The notes under the pieces: generated by a model
The model's input: only the letters and a program-made list of their open reading frames with translations
What the model was told of the DNA's origin: nothing
Database searches by the model: none
Shown here: positions 7,643 through 16,856 of the stretch, piece by piece
Layout: each line of letters opens with the position of its first letter
Numbering within the stretch: the first letter of the stretch is position 1
Position numbers and translations under genes: made by a program
Assembly: GCA_033344735.1 (NCBI GenBank)
Contig: JAWPMW010000001.1
Span: 186,001-250,000 of the forward strand
DNA length: 64,000 bases
From: Gammaproteobacteria bacterium
GTDB taxonomy: Bacteria > Pseudomonadota > Gammaproteobacteria > UBA4575
Direction: 5' to 3'

Positions 7643-8209
7643 ATGTTTATTATTAAAGGGCTATTAGATAGAGTGCTATTTGCACTAGGGGTATTGTTGT
7701 TTATGCAGGCACCTCATTTTGTTGATCAATATTCTCAACGTTTAGGTGGGTATTATCAGGCGCAACTAAATCACCTTGAGCAATATCAGAAAATTGCACA
7801 AACTCAACATCAGGGAAACTTAGATTTGTTAATTCAGGAGTTTGCATCCAGTGATAAAACATCTGTACGCGCTACTGGACGTAACATCAGTATTGTTCGA
7901 GAGCAAACCAAAACAGTTAAAAGTGATCTCGACGTGCTTGAGTACAAACCATTCGTGTTCAAGGTGATGCATTTGTTTATGAGTATGCGATATGAAATAG
8001 CTCAGCAGACATTTGTAAATTATAAGCCAGGTGTCCCGTTTTCCATTGAAGCTTTCGTATGTGCATTACTTGGTGGAGTATTGATGAGTAGTTTGTTTAA
8101 TTCTTTTTTGTTTGTTCCAAGACTATTCAAGCGTAAGCCAAATAAAATATCACGTCCAGTTGAAAAGCGAATTGAGCCAAAAGTTAACCGTGTTGCTAGA
8201 GCAAGCTAG
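7643..8209 (+). CDS. DUF2937 family membrane protein
   Basis: 188 residues. A hydrophobic N-terminal segment (residues 5-25, FALGVLLFMQAPHFVDQYSQ) is followed by a helical periplasmic part rich in Gln (RLGGYYQAQLNHLEQYQ) and a second membrane segment at about 140-160, with a basic tail (FKRKPNKISRPVEKR). The HFVDQYSQRLGGYYQAQ stretch is characteristic of DUF2937. Function is unknown. It sits 23 bases before the VanZ-type gene and may share its transcript. Confidence 0.7.
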   Translation: MFIIKGLLDRVLFALGVLLFMQAPHFVDQYSQRLGGYYQAQLNHLEQYQKIAQTQHQGNLDLLIQEFASSDKTSVRATGRNISIVREQTKTVKSDLDVLEYKPFVFKVMHLFMSMRYEIAQQTFVNYKPGVPFSIEAFVCALLGGVLMSSLFNSFLFVPRLFKRKPNKISRPVEKRIEPKVNRVARAS

Positions 8210-8232
8210 TTGATCTGTTGTAAAGATAGATA

Positions 8233-9585
8233 ATGAATGCTACTACTTCGCAACAGTTATATGATACTAGTGGCATTACTAGTTATGGAATAAAGGTTTT
8301 ATGGCTTTTATTCACACTGTTTATATTTTATGGCGCATTAATTCCTTTTGAATTTGTATTTGATAATGATTTGATCGCAAGAAAAATTCGCAATTTCAAT
8401 TGGGTGCCTTTCATTGATCCTGATGGATCTAGACATTCTGTTCCTGATATTGTGCAGAATGTATTATTCTTTATTCCCTTTGGATTTTTAGGTGTGTTGT
8501 CTTTCTCGAGGAATAAGTTTTTTGCAATCTTTTTAGTATCATTTTTTGGTTTCGTAATCAGCTTGAATATAGAGATACTTCAACTGTTAACAAGTAGTCG
8601 TGTTACTTCTGTAACCGACTTGGTGTGCAATACAGCGGGAGGCGCGATTGGTGCGGTGGCGGCATTTATTGTGTTTGGAATTTTTTGCTTGCTATTGAAG
8701 TCCGCATCATTTCGGCGAACGTTTAATAATAAATTTTATTACCTATTCATATTTAGCTTTTTAGTCATTGCTGCCAGCACATTGCAACCATTTGATTTCA
8801 CTCTTGATGTGGGTGCGGTTTGGGATAATGTGAAAGGAGTAATGGAAAATCCAGGGCAGCTGACAACCAATTTCACTGATGAATTTGTTGTTGGATTTCG
8901 TTTTTTCTTATTTGCTGCGATTACTGCACTTTGGTTACGAAGTATTAATAATGTGCTGTGGCCAATTGGAGGGATATTGCTCAGTGCAAGTATAGGTGTT
9001 TTCTTTGAGCTGGCACAATTTATTGTATCTTCCCGTTCGCCTTCAATACAGGATTTGCTTGTAGTGATGATTGGATGTATTTCAGGTGGTGTATTTGCTC
9101 TAGTGGTACCTAAGCAACTGCCAAGAATAATTTGGATTGTACCCGTAATTGTGATTTCGTTAATCACGGCTGCGGTACAAATACTGGCTCCATTCGAAAT
9201 GCGCCTAGCCCATATGAGTATGGGAATGGTGCCGTTTTTGCCATACTACGAATCTTCAACTTTTAGCGCCATTGCCAATTTTTTAGAGGGCATGATGATT
9301 TATATTCCGCTTGGATTTGTCATGCAATACGCGATTTCACGGCGCCGTAGTGCGTTTATATTGATTGTTATAGTCGTCGGAGTTATTGCTTATGGGTTAG
9401 AATATGCGCAAGGTTGGATTGAAGGCAGATACCCTGATATTACTGATGTCTTAGGGGCGGTGATTGGTGCTACTATTGCTGGGTCGCTTTGTTTGCGCTG
9501 GTCGCGTGTATTTGAAAGTGGTGCAGAAGTGATAAGTGAAAATAAACAAGAGCCACAAGAAGAAAAACAGGTTATTTATACATAA
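8233..9585 (+). CDS. VanZ-like protein with three tandem VanZ modules
   Basis: 450-residue integral membrane protein. VanZ domains pair a helix ending in IPFGFLG or similar with a later ExxQ...R...D motif. Module one (about 30-155) has VLFFIPFGFLG and IEILQLLTSSRVTSVTDL; module two (about 180-290) has FFELAQFIVSSRSPSIQDL but a degenerate first helix; module three (about 305-425) has MIYIPLGFV and LEYAQGWIEGRYPDITDV. Most family members carry one module of roughly 120-150 residues. VanZ itself gives teicoplanin resistance; many relatives sit beside exosortase or exopolysaccharide genes, as here. The C-terminus is charged (EPQEEKQ). Confidence 0.75.
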   Translation: MNATTSQQLYDTSGITSYGIKVLWLLFTLFIFYGALIPFEFVFDNDLIARKIRNFNWVPFIDPDGSRHSVPDIVQNVLFFIPFGFLGVLSFSRNKFFAIFLVSFFGFVISLNIEILQLLTSSRVTSVTDLVCNTAGGAIGAVAAFIVFGIFCLLLKSASFRRTFNNKFYYLFIFSFLVIAASTLQPFDFTLDVGAVWDNVKGVMENPGQLTTNFTDEFVVGFRFFLFAAITALWLRSINNVLWPIGGILLSASIGVFFELAQFIVSSRSPSIQDLLVVMIGCISGGVFALVVPKQLPRIIWIVPVIVISLITAAVQILAPFEMRLAHMSMGMVPFLPYYESSTFSAIANFLEGMMIYIPLGFVMQYAISRRRSAFILIVIVVGVIAYGLEYAQGWIEGRYPDITDVLGAVIGATIAGSLCLRWSRVFESGAEVISENKQEPQEEKQVIYT

Positions 9586-9700
9586 AATACCACTCATCCC
9601 TAATATGTCTGTTTCTGTCCAGTGTGCTTAGAATTGATGATAACTACTTCACATAATGGTTACATGGTTTAACGCTAGTGATTTGGATAAAAGAATTGAT

Positions 9701-10507
9701 ATGAATCGTTTTCGTAATCTGGTTTCAGCAACAATTTTGCTTGGCGCTCTATGTGTAGGAAGTGCTCATGCCCTAGTGGTGGATTTTGAAGAGTTTAACA
9801 ATGTTGGATTGATTAATAGATTTGTGGATGCAAACATAGATTATGATCTAATCAATTCACCAACGCATATATTAGAAGGCCGATCATTCGGAGCAACAGG
9901 TGGCATAACATTTTCTGGTGGTGTGCTGCTGCAAGACCCTTTAGATAGCACTGCAATGATCATTAATGGTGATGGCGGGTCTATTTATTACGGTACTGCT
10001 TTTTCACCTTCTACGTCTATTCCGACTTCAAATTACGTAAATACCCTAACTATCAATATCACTTCAGATGAAAATATAAATGACATATCTGGTTCATTAG
10101 TACATGGATTGAATACTAATTTAGATGCTCCAGGCATACTTATCGATTATGTTGTGAACTACTATTCGGATAGTTTCATGGCGCCTTTATTTTCTCAAAA
10201 CTTGTTAGATGTGCCATTCATTGATGGCGCTGGTGTTGTCTCGTTTGGCCTGAATACAAACAGTTTGGCTGGAAGCTTGATGGGTGAGCTCATAAATAGA
10301 GTTGAGATTACTACTTCGGGTTATGATTTTACTAGTAATGATAATGATGTTTTAGAGTGGGATTTTTTACTTGGTTCAGTGAACTTTGATAATGCAGCAA
10401 GCCCGGTTCCAGTACCAGCAGCATTGCCATTATTTATTAGCGCTCTTTTGGGCGGGTTTGTAGTCGCCCGACCAAAAAAGAAGTCAGGCGATCACAAGTT
10501 AAGTTAA
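9701..10507 (+). CDS. Exported protein with VPxPA-CTERM (PEP-CTERM-like) sorting tail
   Basis: The ATG at 9701 gives a clean signal peptide (MNRFRNLVSATILLGALCVG, cleavage after AHA); an in-frame ATG at 9656 would add 15 polar residues before it and is less likely. The mature part is acidic and beta-rich with no recognised catalytic motif. The C-terminus reads PVPVPAALPLF, a hydrophobic helix, then ARPKKK: the motif-helix-basic tail of proteins handled by exosortases. The protein should therefore be transferred to the cell surface or exopolymer. No exosortase gene is in the window, so the enzyme must be encoded elsewhere. Confidence 0.7.
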   Translation: MNRFRNLVSATILLGALCVGSAHALVVDFEEFNNVGLINRFVDANIDYDLINSPTHILEGRSFGATGGITFSGGVLLQDPLDSTAMIINGDGGSIYYGTAFSPSTSIPTSNYVNTLTINITSDENINDISGSLVHGLNTNLDAPGILIDYVVNYYSDSFMAPLFSQNLLDVPFIDGAGVVSFGLNTNSLAGSLMGELINRVEITTSGYDFTSNDNDVLEWDFLLGSVNFDNAASPVPVPAALPLFISALLGGFVVARPKKKSGDHKLS

Positions 10508-10526
10508 GATTAGTAACGACCTAAAG

Positions 10527-10847
10527 CTACTTTTGTTTGATTTTGGTTTCGCCAGATCCCGATTCACCCAAGTTATCTTTCCAGCTAAGTGAGATGGTGT
10601 CTCCAGCAGCACCACCTTTAATTTTGAAAGATATGTAAGGGTTCTTAGAAACCCCTGTGCCCCAGTTGGCGTTAAGTACAGGTGTCTCATTGTGAGAAAC
10701 TAACAACTCTTGAATATATTCAGCCGGAACTAATTCACCTGATTCTTTATCTTTACGCGCACCAGTTTCCATTGGGTGAGTCATCAGTGCTTTTACTGTA
10801 GTCACTCCATCTTTCAGTGTGGCTCTAACTTTTACTTTCTTATCCAT
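10527..10847 (-). CDS. soxZ: Thiosulfate oxidation carrier protein SoxZ (second copy)
   Basis: 106 residues of an all-beta protein; SoxZ pairs with SoxY so that sulfur intermediates can be carried on the SoxY cysteine in the periplasm. Family marks: KVRATLKDGVTTVKALMTHP, METGARKD and GTGVSKNPYISFK. It has no signal peptide, as expected because SoxYZ is exported together through SoxY's twin-arginine signal. It lies 15 bases after soxY and close to the other copy at 47.0 kb in sequence (same METGxRKD and GTGVSKNPY blocks). It is convergent with the CTERM-protein gene. Confidence 0.92.
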   Translation of the reverse strand: MDKKVKVRATLKDGVTTVKALMTHPMETGARKDKESGELVPAEYIQELLVSHNETPVLNANWGTGVSKNPYISFKIKGGAAGDTISLSWKDNLGESGSGETKIKQK

Positions 10848-10862
10848 AAGTATTCCTCTTGA

Positions 10863-11315
10863 TTATGCGCAGCCGCCTGCTGTGACTTTGACAGATTGTT
10901 TTGCAATGAATTTGCCGCTAGTTGTTTCAACGATAGCAACGACATTGGATGTTTCACGCATTTTTACACGCGTTGAAATTGTTGCTTCTATGTTTTCATT
11001 TATGAAGAATGTTGCAATGTAAGGTCGAGGGTTTTTCTCAACTAATACACTAATAGATTTAACATTATCCAGGTCAGTTGAAATTGTAATTGGGACTGTT
11101 GCTCCATTGCTGGCAATTTCTGGTGCTTCAATTTTGACTTTGCCTTCCTCGGGTTCAACTCCATCTATCACGGCCGCATATGAATCTTCATAAGCTGTGG
11201 TATCAAATGCTGCTGCAGGCCATTCAGCAAACACCATTTTGGTAAAGCTTGAGATAGAGCCAATGAGGGCGCCTAATGAGCCTACTTTTAATGCATGTCG
11301 TCTAGTTATATTCAT
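10863..11315 (-). CDS. soxY: Thiosulfate oxidation carrier protein SoxY (second copy)
   Basis: 150 residues. The N-terminus ITRRHALKVG followed by a hydrophobic segment is a twin-arginine signal, and the mature part begins near EWPAAAF. The C-terminal swinging arm ends GGCA, with Cys149 as the sulfur-carrying residue; the canonical ending, kept by the other copy at 46.6 kb, is GGCGG. The central NVKSISVLVEKNPRP and RVKMRETSNVVAIVET blocks are typical. It follows bepA by 84 bases on the same strand and precedes soxZ. The altered tail suggests a specialised partner set. Confidence 0.92.
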   Translation of the reverse strand: MNITRRHALKVGSLGALIGSISSFTKMVFAEWPAAAFDTTAYEDSYAAVIDGVEPEEGKVKIEAPEIASNGATVPITISTDLDNVKSISVLVEKNPRPYIATFFINENIEATISTRVKMRETSNVVAIVETTSGKFIAKQSVKVTAGGCA

Positions 11316-11399
11316 AATCTTCCATAAGTTAAGTGTGGTCTATTGCTTGCGAATTTTGACGTATTCTATACGGATAGGTCGCATATTGTTAAGCAGATA

Positions 11400-12854
11400 T
11401 TATTTATGTTTGTTTTGAAACTCTCTTAATCGTTGCTTTTTAGCTTGGATTCGTGCCTTGCTATGTGCATCAATACCTGTTTGACGCTCAGCAATGAGTA
11501 AATGTTCCATCGCTGTACTAAATCTTGCGTGCATAAGGTCATAATTTGATAATGCTTCATGGCTTCGCCATGGTAGGCCGGCACCATCAGCCGCACGTGC
11601 TCTAAGACGCTCTATTGCGGGATTTCCAGTAATATCCTTACTAAGAGTGTCGAGTTTATCAAGCGCCTTCTTAGGGTTTTTGTCCTCTAGTAAGGCCGTA
11701 GCCATATAATAAATCACTGCTTCATTTTGTGGATATAAATCGTCCAAATCTTGTAATATTTCTAGCGCTTTGTCTATTTGACGATCAATAATAAATGCTT
11801 GGGCACGAGCAATAGCAATAGGGAATCGTTCATTGTTGTTTGGAGTAATTTTATCCAAGGCGCGTAAGGCTTGTTTGCCCCTCCCAAGACGGTTTAAGGC
11901 AATTGAGAGAATGTAGTAGGTTAAATTATTAGGTTCTTCTTCAAGCAGTTTTTGGTATCGACTTACTAGAGTATTTGGTTCGCTTGAGATGCCAATGGCG
12001 CGTGCTTTAGCGTATTGATAATGAACAGTGTTTTCATTGTAGCGTCTTCCTTTAAATTGCTCTGCGCGTATTTTTGAGTCACTAATTCGTGAGGTGGTTA
12101 AAGGGTGGCTACGCAAAAACTCAGGAATTCTGCTTTGGTTGATTTTTGAGTGTGAATTTAAACGCTCAAAAAATCGAGGCATCCCGAATGGGTCAAGGTT
12201 AGCATTGATTAAAAGTGACATACCAATACGATCAGCTTCTTGCTCGAAAGCTCGACTATAAGATAAGGAGGCATCTTGAAATGCTCCCAGAGTAGCTGTT
12301 CCAGCAGCTTGTCCCGCTTCGCCACCATATATAGTAGCTAGTACTGTGCCAAGTAAAGCAATGGTATTCAGCACGCTTAATTTTTGCTGTCGTGAAAAGC
12401 GGCGTGCAATATGACGTTGTGAAACGTGTGAAATCTCGTGTGCAACTACACTGGCGAGTTCCGATTCAGATTGGCTTAGTAATAACAAACCGCTATTAAT
12501 TGCCACAATACCACCAGGCATGGCAAATGCATTGATGCGTGGATCAAATACAAGCCGAAAATAAAATGGGAAATCAGAATTTAGGCCGCCCGATATTAAG
12601 CGTGTTCCTAAAGATTGTAGATAGTTGCGTAACTCGGGATCTTCAGAGACGGGTAGACGCTGATTCACTTGAGCAACTAAAATTTTACCTAATTCAATTT
12701 CTTGATTGATACTTAGAATGGCGCTGGCCGGGTCACCAATATCAGGCAGAATAATGCCGTAGTCATCATCATTATTAGCAAAAGATAAGTTACTTGTTAC
12801 GAATATTGCTATTGATAATAAGTAAACTAATACTCGATAGTTAGTAGAGGTCAA
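11400..12854 (-). CDS. bepA: Periplasmic M48 metalloprotease/chaperone, BepA (YfgC) type
   Basis: Zinc protease that cleaves or assists misassembled outer-membrane proteins at the BAM and Lpt machines. It shows the HEISH metal motif (about residues 139-143 from my start), the third-ligand region FEQEADRIG (about 204-212) and a C-terminal half of TPR-like helices. The frame is open to a TTG at 12914, but the TTG at 12854 has AAAGAGAG just upstream and yields a signal peptide (VLVYLLSIAIFVTSNLSFA) and a length of 484 residues, close to Escherichia coli BepA. Soluble periplasmic. It is upstream of soxYZ on the same strand. Confidence 0.85.
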   Translation of the reverse strand: MTSTNYRVLVYLLSIAIFVTSNLSFANNDDDYGIILPDIGDPASAILSINQEIELGKILVAQVNQRLPVSEDPELRNYLQSLGTRLISGGLNSDFPFYFRLVFDPRINAFAMPGGIVAINSGLLLLSQSESELASVVAHEISHVSQRHIARRFSRQQKLSVLNTIALLGTVLATIYGGEAGQAAGTATLGAFQDASLSYSRAFEQEADRIGMSLLINANLDPFGMPRFFERLNSHSKINQSRIPEFLRSHPLTTSRISDSKIRAEQFKGRRYNENTVHYQYAKARAIGISSEPNTLVSRYQKLLEEEPNNLTYYILSIALNRLGRGKQALRALDKITPNNNERFPIAIARAQAFIIDRQIDKALEILQDLDDLYPQNEAVIYYMATALLEDKNPKKALDKLDTLSKDITGNPAIERLRARAADGAGLPWRSHEALSNYDLMHARFSTAMEHLLIAERQTGIDAHSKARIQAKKQRLREFQNKHK

Positions 12855-13034
12855 AGCATCTCTCTTTAGATAATAGTCCGGATTAACAATCACAAGACCG
12901 GTTTGTGAGAACAATTATGGCATTTTGCCTGTGGGTTTTAATCTAAGACAACTAGCTTGGGGCTAAATTCATAATATCAAGCGCTACTCGAATTGTATGG
13001 ATGTGACCCGGTTCATTCTAGTGTAATCACCAAC

Positions 13035-13063
13035 TTGACTATGGAAATGGCCTTAATCATAAT
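13035..13063 (+). promoter_or_regulatory. Candidate sigma-70 promoter upstream of tusA
   Basis: TTGACT (13035-13040), 17-bp spacer, CATAAT (13058-13063). Each hexamer matches consensus at 5 of 6 positions. It lies about 150 bases before tusA in the divergent region with bepA, so a long leader would be needed. Sequence match only. Confidence 0.35.
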
Positions 13064-13212
13064 ATCACCGTCTTCTAATATAGGCTTTACTACGTATTCT
13101 GTAGTTCCCTTATTAGAGCGTTCATCCGCTATACTGGCTGAACGACTTTATATTATGTAATAACGTTCTATTACTTTATTTTACAGCTTAGATTATAACG
13201 GAGGTTCTGTTA

Positions 13213-13443
13213 ATGGCAGATTTTGATCAAGAATTAGATGCATGTGGGTTGAATTGTCCTTTACCAATTTTACGTGCAAAGAAATCACTATCGAGTTTAG
13301 AAAGCGGGCAAGTGCTACGCATCATTGCAACTGACCCTGGGTCAGTGAAGGATTTCGAAGCGTTTGCCAAGCAAACCGGCAATGAGTTACTTGAATCTAG
13401 CGAAGATGGTGGAAAATTCCATTTCTTGGTTAAGAAGAAGTAA
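13213..13443 (+). CDS. tusA: Sulfurtransferase TusA family protein
   Basis: 76-residue cytoplasmic protein with the family's CPxP motif: DACGLNCPLPILRAKK, the active Cys being residue 15. TusA accepts sulfane sulfur as a persulfide and passes it on, either for tRNA thiolation or, in sulfur oxidisers, towards Dsr or sHdr enzymes. AACGGAGGTTCTGTTA upstream of the ATG is a strong ribosome site. In this genome with sox genes a dissimilatory sulfur-relay role is plausible, but no dsr or hdr gene is in the window. Confidence 0.93.
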   Translation: MADFDQELDACGLNCPLPILRAKKSLSSLESGQVLRIIATDPGSVKDFEAFAKQTGNELLESSEDGGKFHFLVKKK

Positions 13444-13611
13444 CTGGCATTTTTTGATTTATTTAATAGCAAGCTGAGTTGTCCGAACAAATGTTTGCGG
13501 ATACTCTGATTTAGCGACCTAATCGGTTGTTAAGCCCTGCAGAGCGTGTATTATTGCACGCTTTGTTTGGTTTAGAGCACGACGAGTAGTGCTCGTATGT
13601 GATGAAAATAG

Positions 13612-14103
13612 ATGCGCCATATAATCTCAATTTTATTGGAAAATGAAGCAGGGGCTCTATCTAGAGTATCTGGTTTGTTTTCTGCGCGTGCTTATAATAT
13701 TGCGTCACTGACAGTAGCGCCGACAGATGATCCCACCATTTCCAGAATTACAGTGGTGGCACATGGTGAAGATGCCATTGTGCAGCAAATTATTAAACAG
13801 CTAAATAAGCTTGTCGATGTTATTAAATTGATTGATCTGACTGAGAATGAACACTTCGAACGTGAGATTATGCTAATAAAAATTCAGCCCAAAGGGGCGC
13901 AATTAGACCAGCTTAGTGTTGCGATACATGAACTTGCCGCGCGCAAGTTAGAAGAACACGAAAACATTATTACTTTGGAAATTACCAATATAGGGTTAAA
14001 GCTCAACGAAGCGATTGAGAGGTTGAAGCCCTATAATGTCATTGAAGTCGTGCGTTCCGGCGCCGTTGGTATTGGCAGTGGTGATTCTCTACTAAGAATT
14101 TAA
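13612..14103 (+). CDS. ilvH: Acetolactate synthase small (regulatory) subunit
   Basis: 163 residues, the normal IlvH size. The N-terminal ACT domain reads RHIISILLENEAGALSRVSG, with FSARAYNIASLTVAPT and a C-terminal MLIKIQPK region. It binds the catalytic IlvB/IlvI subunit and confers valine feedback inhibition in branched-chain amino acid synthesis. Unusually the catalytic subunit is not next to it; tusA occupies the upstream position. ilvC follows after 40 bases. Confidence 0.95.
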   Translation: MRHIISILLENEAGALSRVSGLFSARAYNIASLTVAPTDDPTISRITVVAHGEDAIVQQIIKQLNKLVDVIKLIDLTENEHFEREIMLIKIQPKGAQLDQLSVAIHELAARKLEEHENIITLEITNIGLKLNEAIERLKPYNVIEVVRSGAVGIGSGDSLLRI

Positions 14104-14134
14104 TATATATACACGATAAGAATAGTCTAGCTAG

Positions 14135-15160
<1,026 letters not shown>

Positions 15161-15210
15161 TTAGTTTTAATTTCTATTTATAACTTTAGTGGGTAACCAC
15201 ATACTGCGAT

Positions 15211-15810
15211 ATGTTGCCCATCGCTAAAGAGTTACAAAGTGTTTTTATATTCGGCACGCTGATAGTAATCGGTGTGCAATTTATTGCCGGTCCATACGCT
15301 ATCTTGTTATGGGTACCTTGGTTGATTTTTTTCTTCTTTATCCGTGATTTTCATCGTGATATCCCTCCTATACCTTTGGCGATTATTAGCCCTGTGGATG
15401 GTGTTGTTACTGCTATTAAAGAAGTGCAAAATCCTTTTATTGATCAATCTAGCTTTTGTTACACCATTGAGCAATCACACTGGGGCGAATTTAATATGCA
15501 TAGTCCTATTGAAGGGAAAGTTGAACAGCTTTGGGTGAGAGAGCCCAGCCATAATAAAAAAGCATTAGTATTTTGGGTGCGAACTGATGAGCTGGATGAC
15601 GTGGTGACTCATGTACTATTAGAGTCAACACTTCAACATGCCAGTACCGCCTTGCATCCTGGCGAGCGCGTTGGTCAGGGGCGTCGTTGTGGATTTGTGG
15701 CAGTAGGGTGTAAAGTGAATATATATTTACCAAAAAATGTAAAGCAAATTGCTGCTCCAGGAGATAGAGTAACTGCTGGGAAGAACATACTAAGTCAATT
15801 TATTCATTAA
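15211..15810 (+). CDS. Phosphatidylserine decarboxylase-family protein with Cys at the pyruvoyl site
   Basis: 199 residues of the short (type II-like) decarboxylase family. An N-terminal hydrophobic hairpin (10-45) anchors it to the membrane; SPVDGVV (60-66) and FNMHSPIEGKV (94-104) are the family motifs, and the C-terminal region GFVAVGCKVNIYLP (161-174) is the site where the proenzyme normally cuts itself at a Gly-Ser bond, the Ser becoming the pyruvoyl cofactor. Here the codon is TGT, so residue 167 is Cys. In phosphatidylethanolamine synthesis it would follow PssA, encoded 8 bases downstream. Whether the Cys version matures is open. Confidence 0.75.
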   Translation: MLPIAKELQSVFIFGTLIVIGVQFIAGPYAILLWVPWLIFFFFIRDFHRDIPPIPLAIISPVDGVVTAIKEVQNPFIDQSSFCYTIEQSHWGEFNMHSPIEGKVEQLWVREPSHNKKALVFWVRTDELDDVVTHVLLESTLQHASTALHPGERVGQGRRCGFVAVGCKVNIYLPKNVKQIAAPGDRVTAGKNILSQFIH

Positions 15811-15818
15811 CTAAAAAG

Positions 15819-16595
15819 ATGACAGAATCTACTAAATCCAGAAAAGGTATATATCTGCTTCCGAACCTGCTAACTACAGGTGCGCTATTTGCAGGTTTTT
15901 ATGCGATTGTGTCTGCCAATTTAGATAGATTTGAACAAGCAGCAGTCGCAGTATTTATTGCCATGGTATTGGATGGTCTGGATGGACGTGTTGCTCGTTT
16001 GACCAATACTGAGAGTAGCTTTGGAAAGGAATATGATAGTCTTTCAGATATGGTGTCATTTGGTTTGGCGCCTGCGTTAGTGATGTTTGAATGGTCACTT
16101 CAACATGTAGTTTATGAAGGCTGGTTATTACAAAAACTTGGATGGTTGGCTGCTTTCTTTTTTACTGCCTCAGCTGCACTTCGTTTAGCGCGGTTTAATT
16201 CGCGCTCATCTGATCAAGATAAGCGATATTTTCAGGGGTTACCAAGTCCGGCTGCTGCGGGTGTTATGCTGGGATTTGTTTGGGCATGTCATGATCTAAA
16301 GTATACCGGTGCGGATTTATGGTTTTTCGCGTTTGGTCTGACCTTGTTGTCCGGTGGCTTAATGGTGAGTAATTTTAGCTACTATAGTTTTAAAGAATTC
16401 GATGTGCGCAATAAAATTCCATTTATGGCATTACTGGCCATCGTTGGAGTATTTATTCTGGCTTCGATTGACCCTCCTAAACTAATGTTTGCAGTATTTT
16501 TGGTGTATGCCCTTTCGGGGCCGGTGACAAATATTGTGCGTTCATTGCGAAAACGCTCTCGTTTGGCAAATAATCGTGAAAAGGTTACCAAATAA
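15819..16595 (+). CDS. pssA: CDP-diacylglycerol-serine O-phosphatidyltransferase
   Basis: 258-residue inner-membrane enzyme that makes phosphatidylserine from CDP-diacylglycerol and serine. The CDP-alcohol phosphotransferase motif DG..AR........G...D...D is complete: Asp55-Gly56, Ala59-Arg60, Gly69, Asp73 and Asp77 (from DGRVAR to YDSLSD). Eight hydrophobic segments follow. It directly follows the decarboxylase homologue, so the two steps to phosphatidylethanolamine are encoded together. Confidence 0.93.
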   Translation: MTESTKSRKGIYLLPNLLTTGALFAGFYAIVSANLDRFEQAAVAVFIAMVLDGLDGRVARLTNTESSFGKEYDSLSDMVSFGLAPALVMFEWSLQHVVYEGWLLQKLGWLAAFFFTASAALRLARFNSRSSDQDKRYFQGLPSPAAAGVMLGFVWACHDLKYTGADLWFFAFGLTLLSGGLMVSNFSYYSFKEFDVRNKIPFMALLAIVGVFILASIDPPKLMFAVFLVYALSGPVTNIVRSLRKRSRLANNREKVTK

Positions 16596-16694
16596 GCATT
16601 GCAAATCAAGAATTGACTCAGCTATAGTAACAAGTATGCAAAAGCATCAACATACAATTCAGTTCCAACATCATGTAGGCAATGATTTGCCAGC

Positions 16695-16760
16695 ATGCGC
16701 GTCTTTTTTTGCATTACTCCTCCTGCCGCGCTAGCGGCTAAAGATCCCTGGCGAGGGTAA
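16695..16760 (+). other. Possible leader-peptide ORF upstream of leuA
   Basis: A 21-codon ORF (MRVFFCITPPAALAAKDPWR, then Gly and TAA) lies in the 261-base gap before leuA. Two small hairpins overlap its end (GCCGC/GCGGC and CCCT/AGGG), and a run of eight T follows at about 16780. The tail ITPPAALA recalls the end of the enteric ilv leader peptide (PPCGAALGRG). Its leucine content is low (one codon) and the hairpin is not directly next to the T-run, so attenuation is only a possibility. Confidence 0.25.
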
Positions 16761-16856
16761 ACGTATCCCAACATCAAATTTTTTTTATTTACCTTATAAT
16801 CGTGTTCATACACGGGCCATCAGGTATGGTGGCTGACTAAATGTCGGAGTAACAAA

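Noticed and set aside
8739-9167. Minus-strand 142-residue ORF opposite the VanZ gene
   Set aside because: It lies entirely inside the strong VanZ frame and lacks a credible product; shadow ORF.
16622-16813. Minus-strand 63-residue ORF in the pssA-leuA gap
   Set aside because: No ribosome site, no recognisable product, and it overlaps the more plausible leader region.
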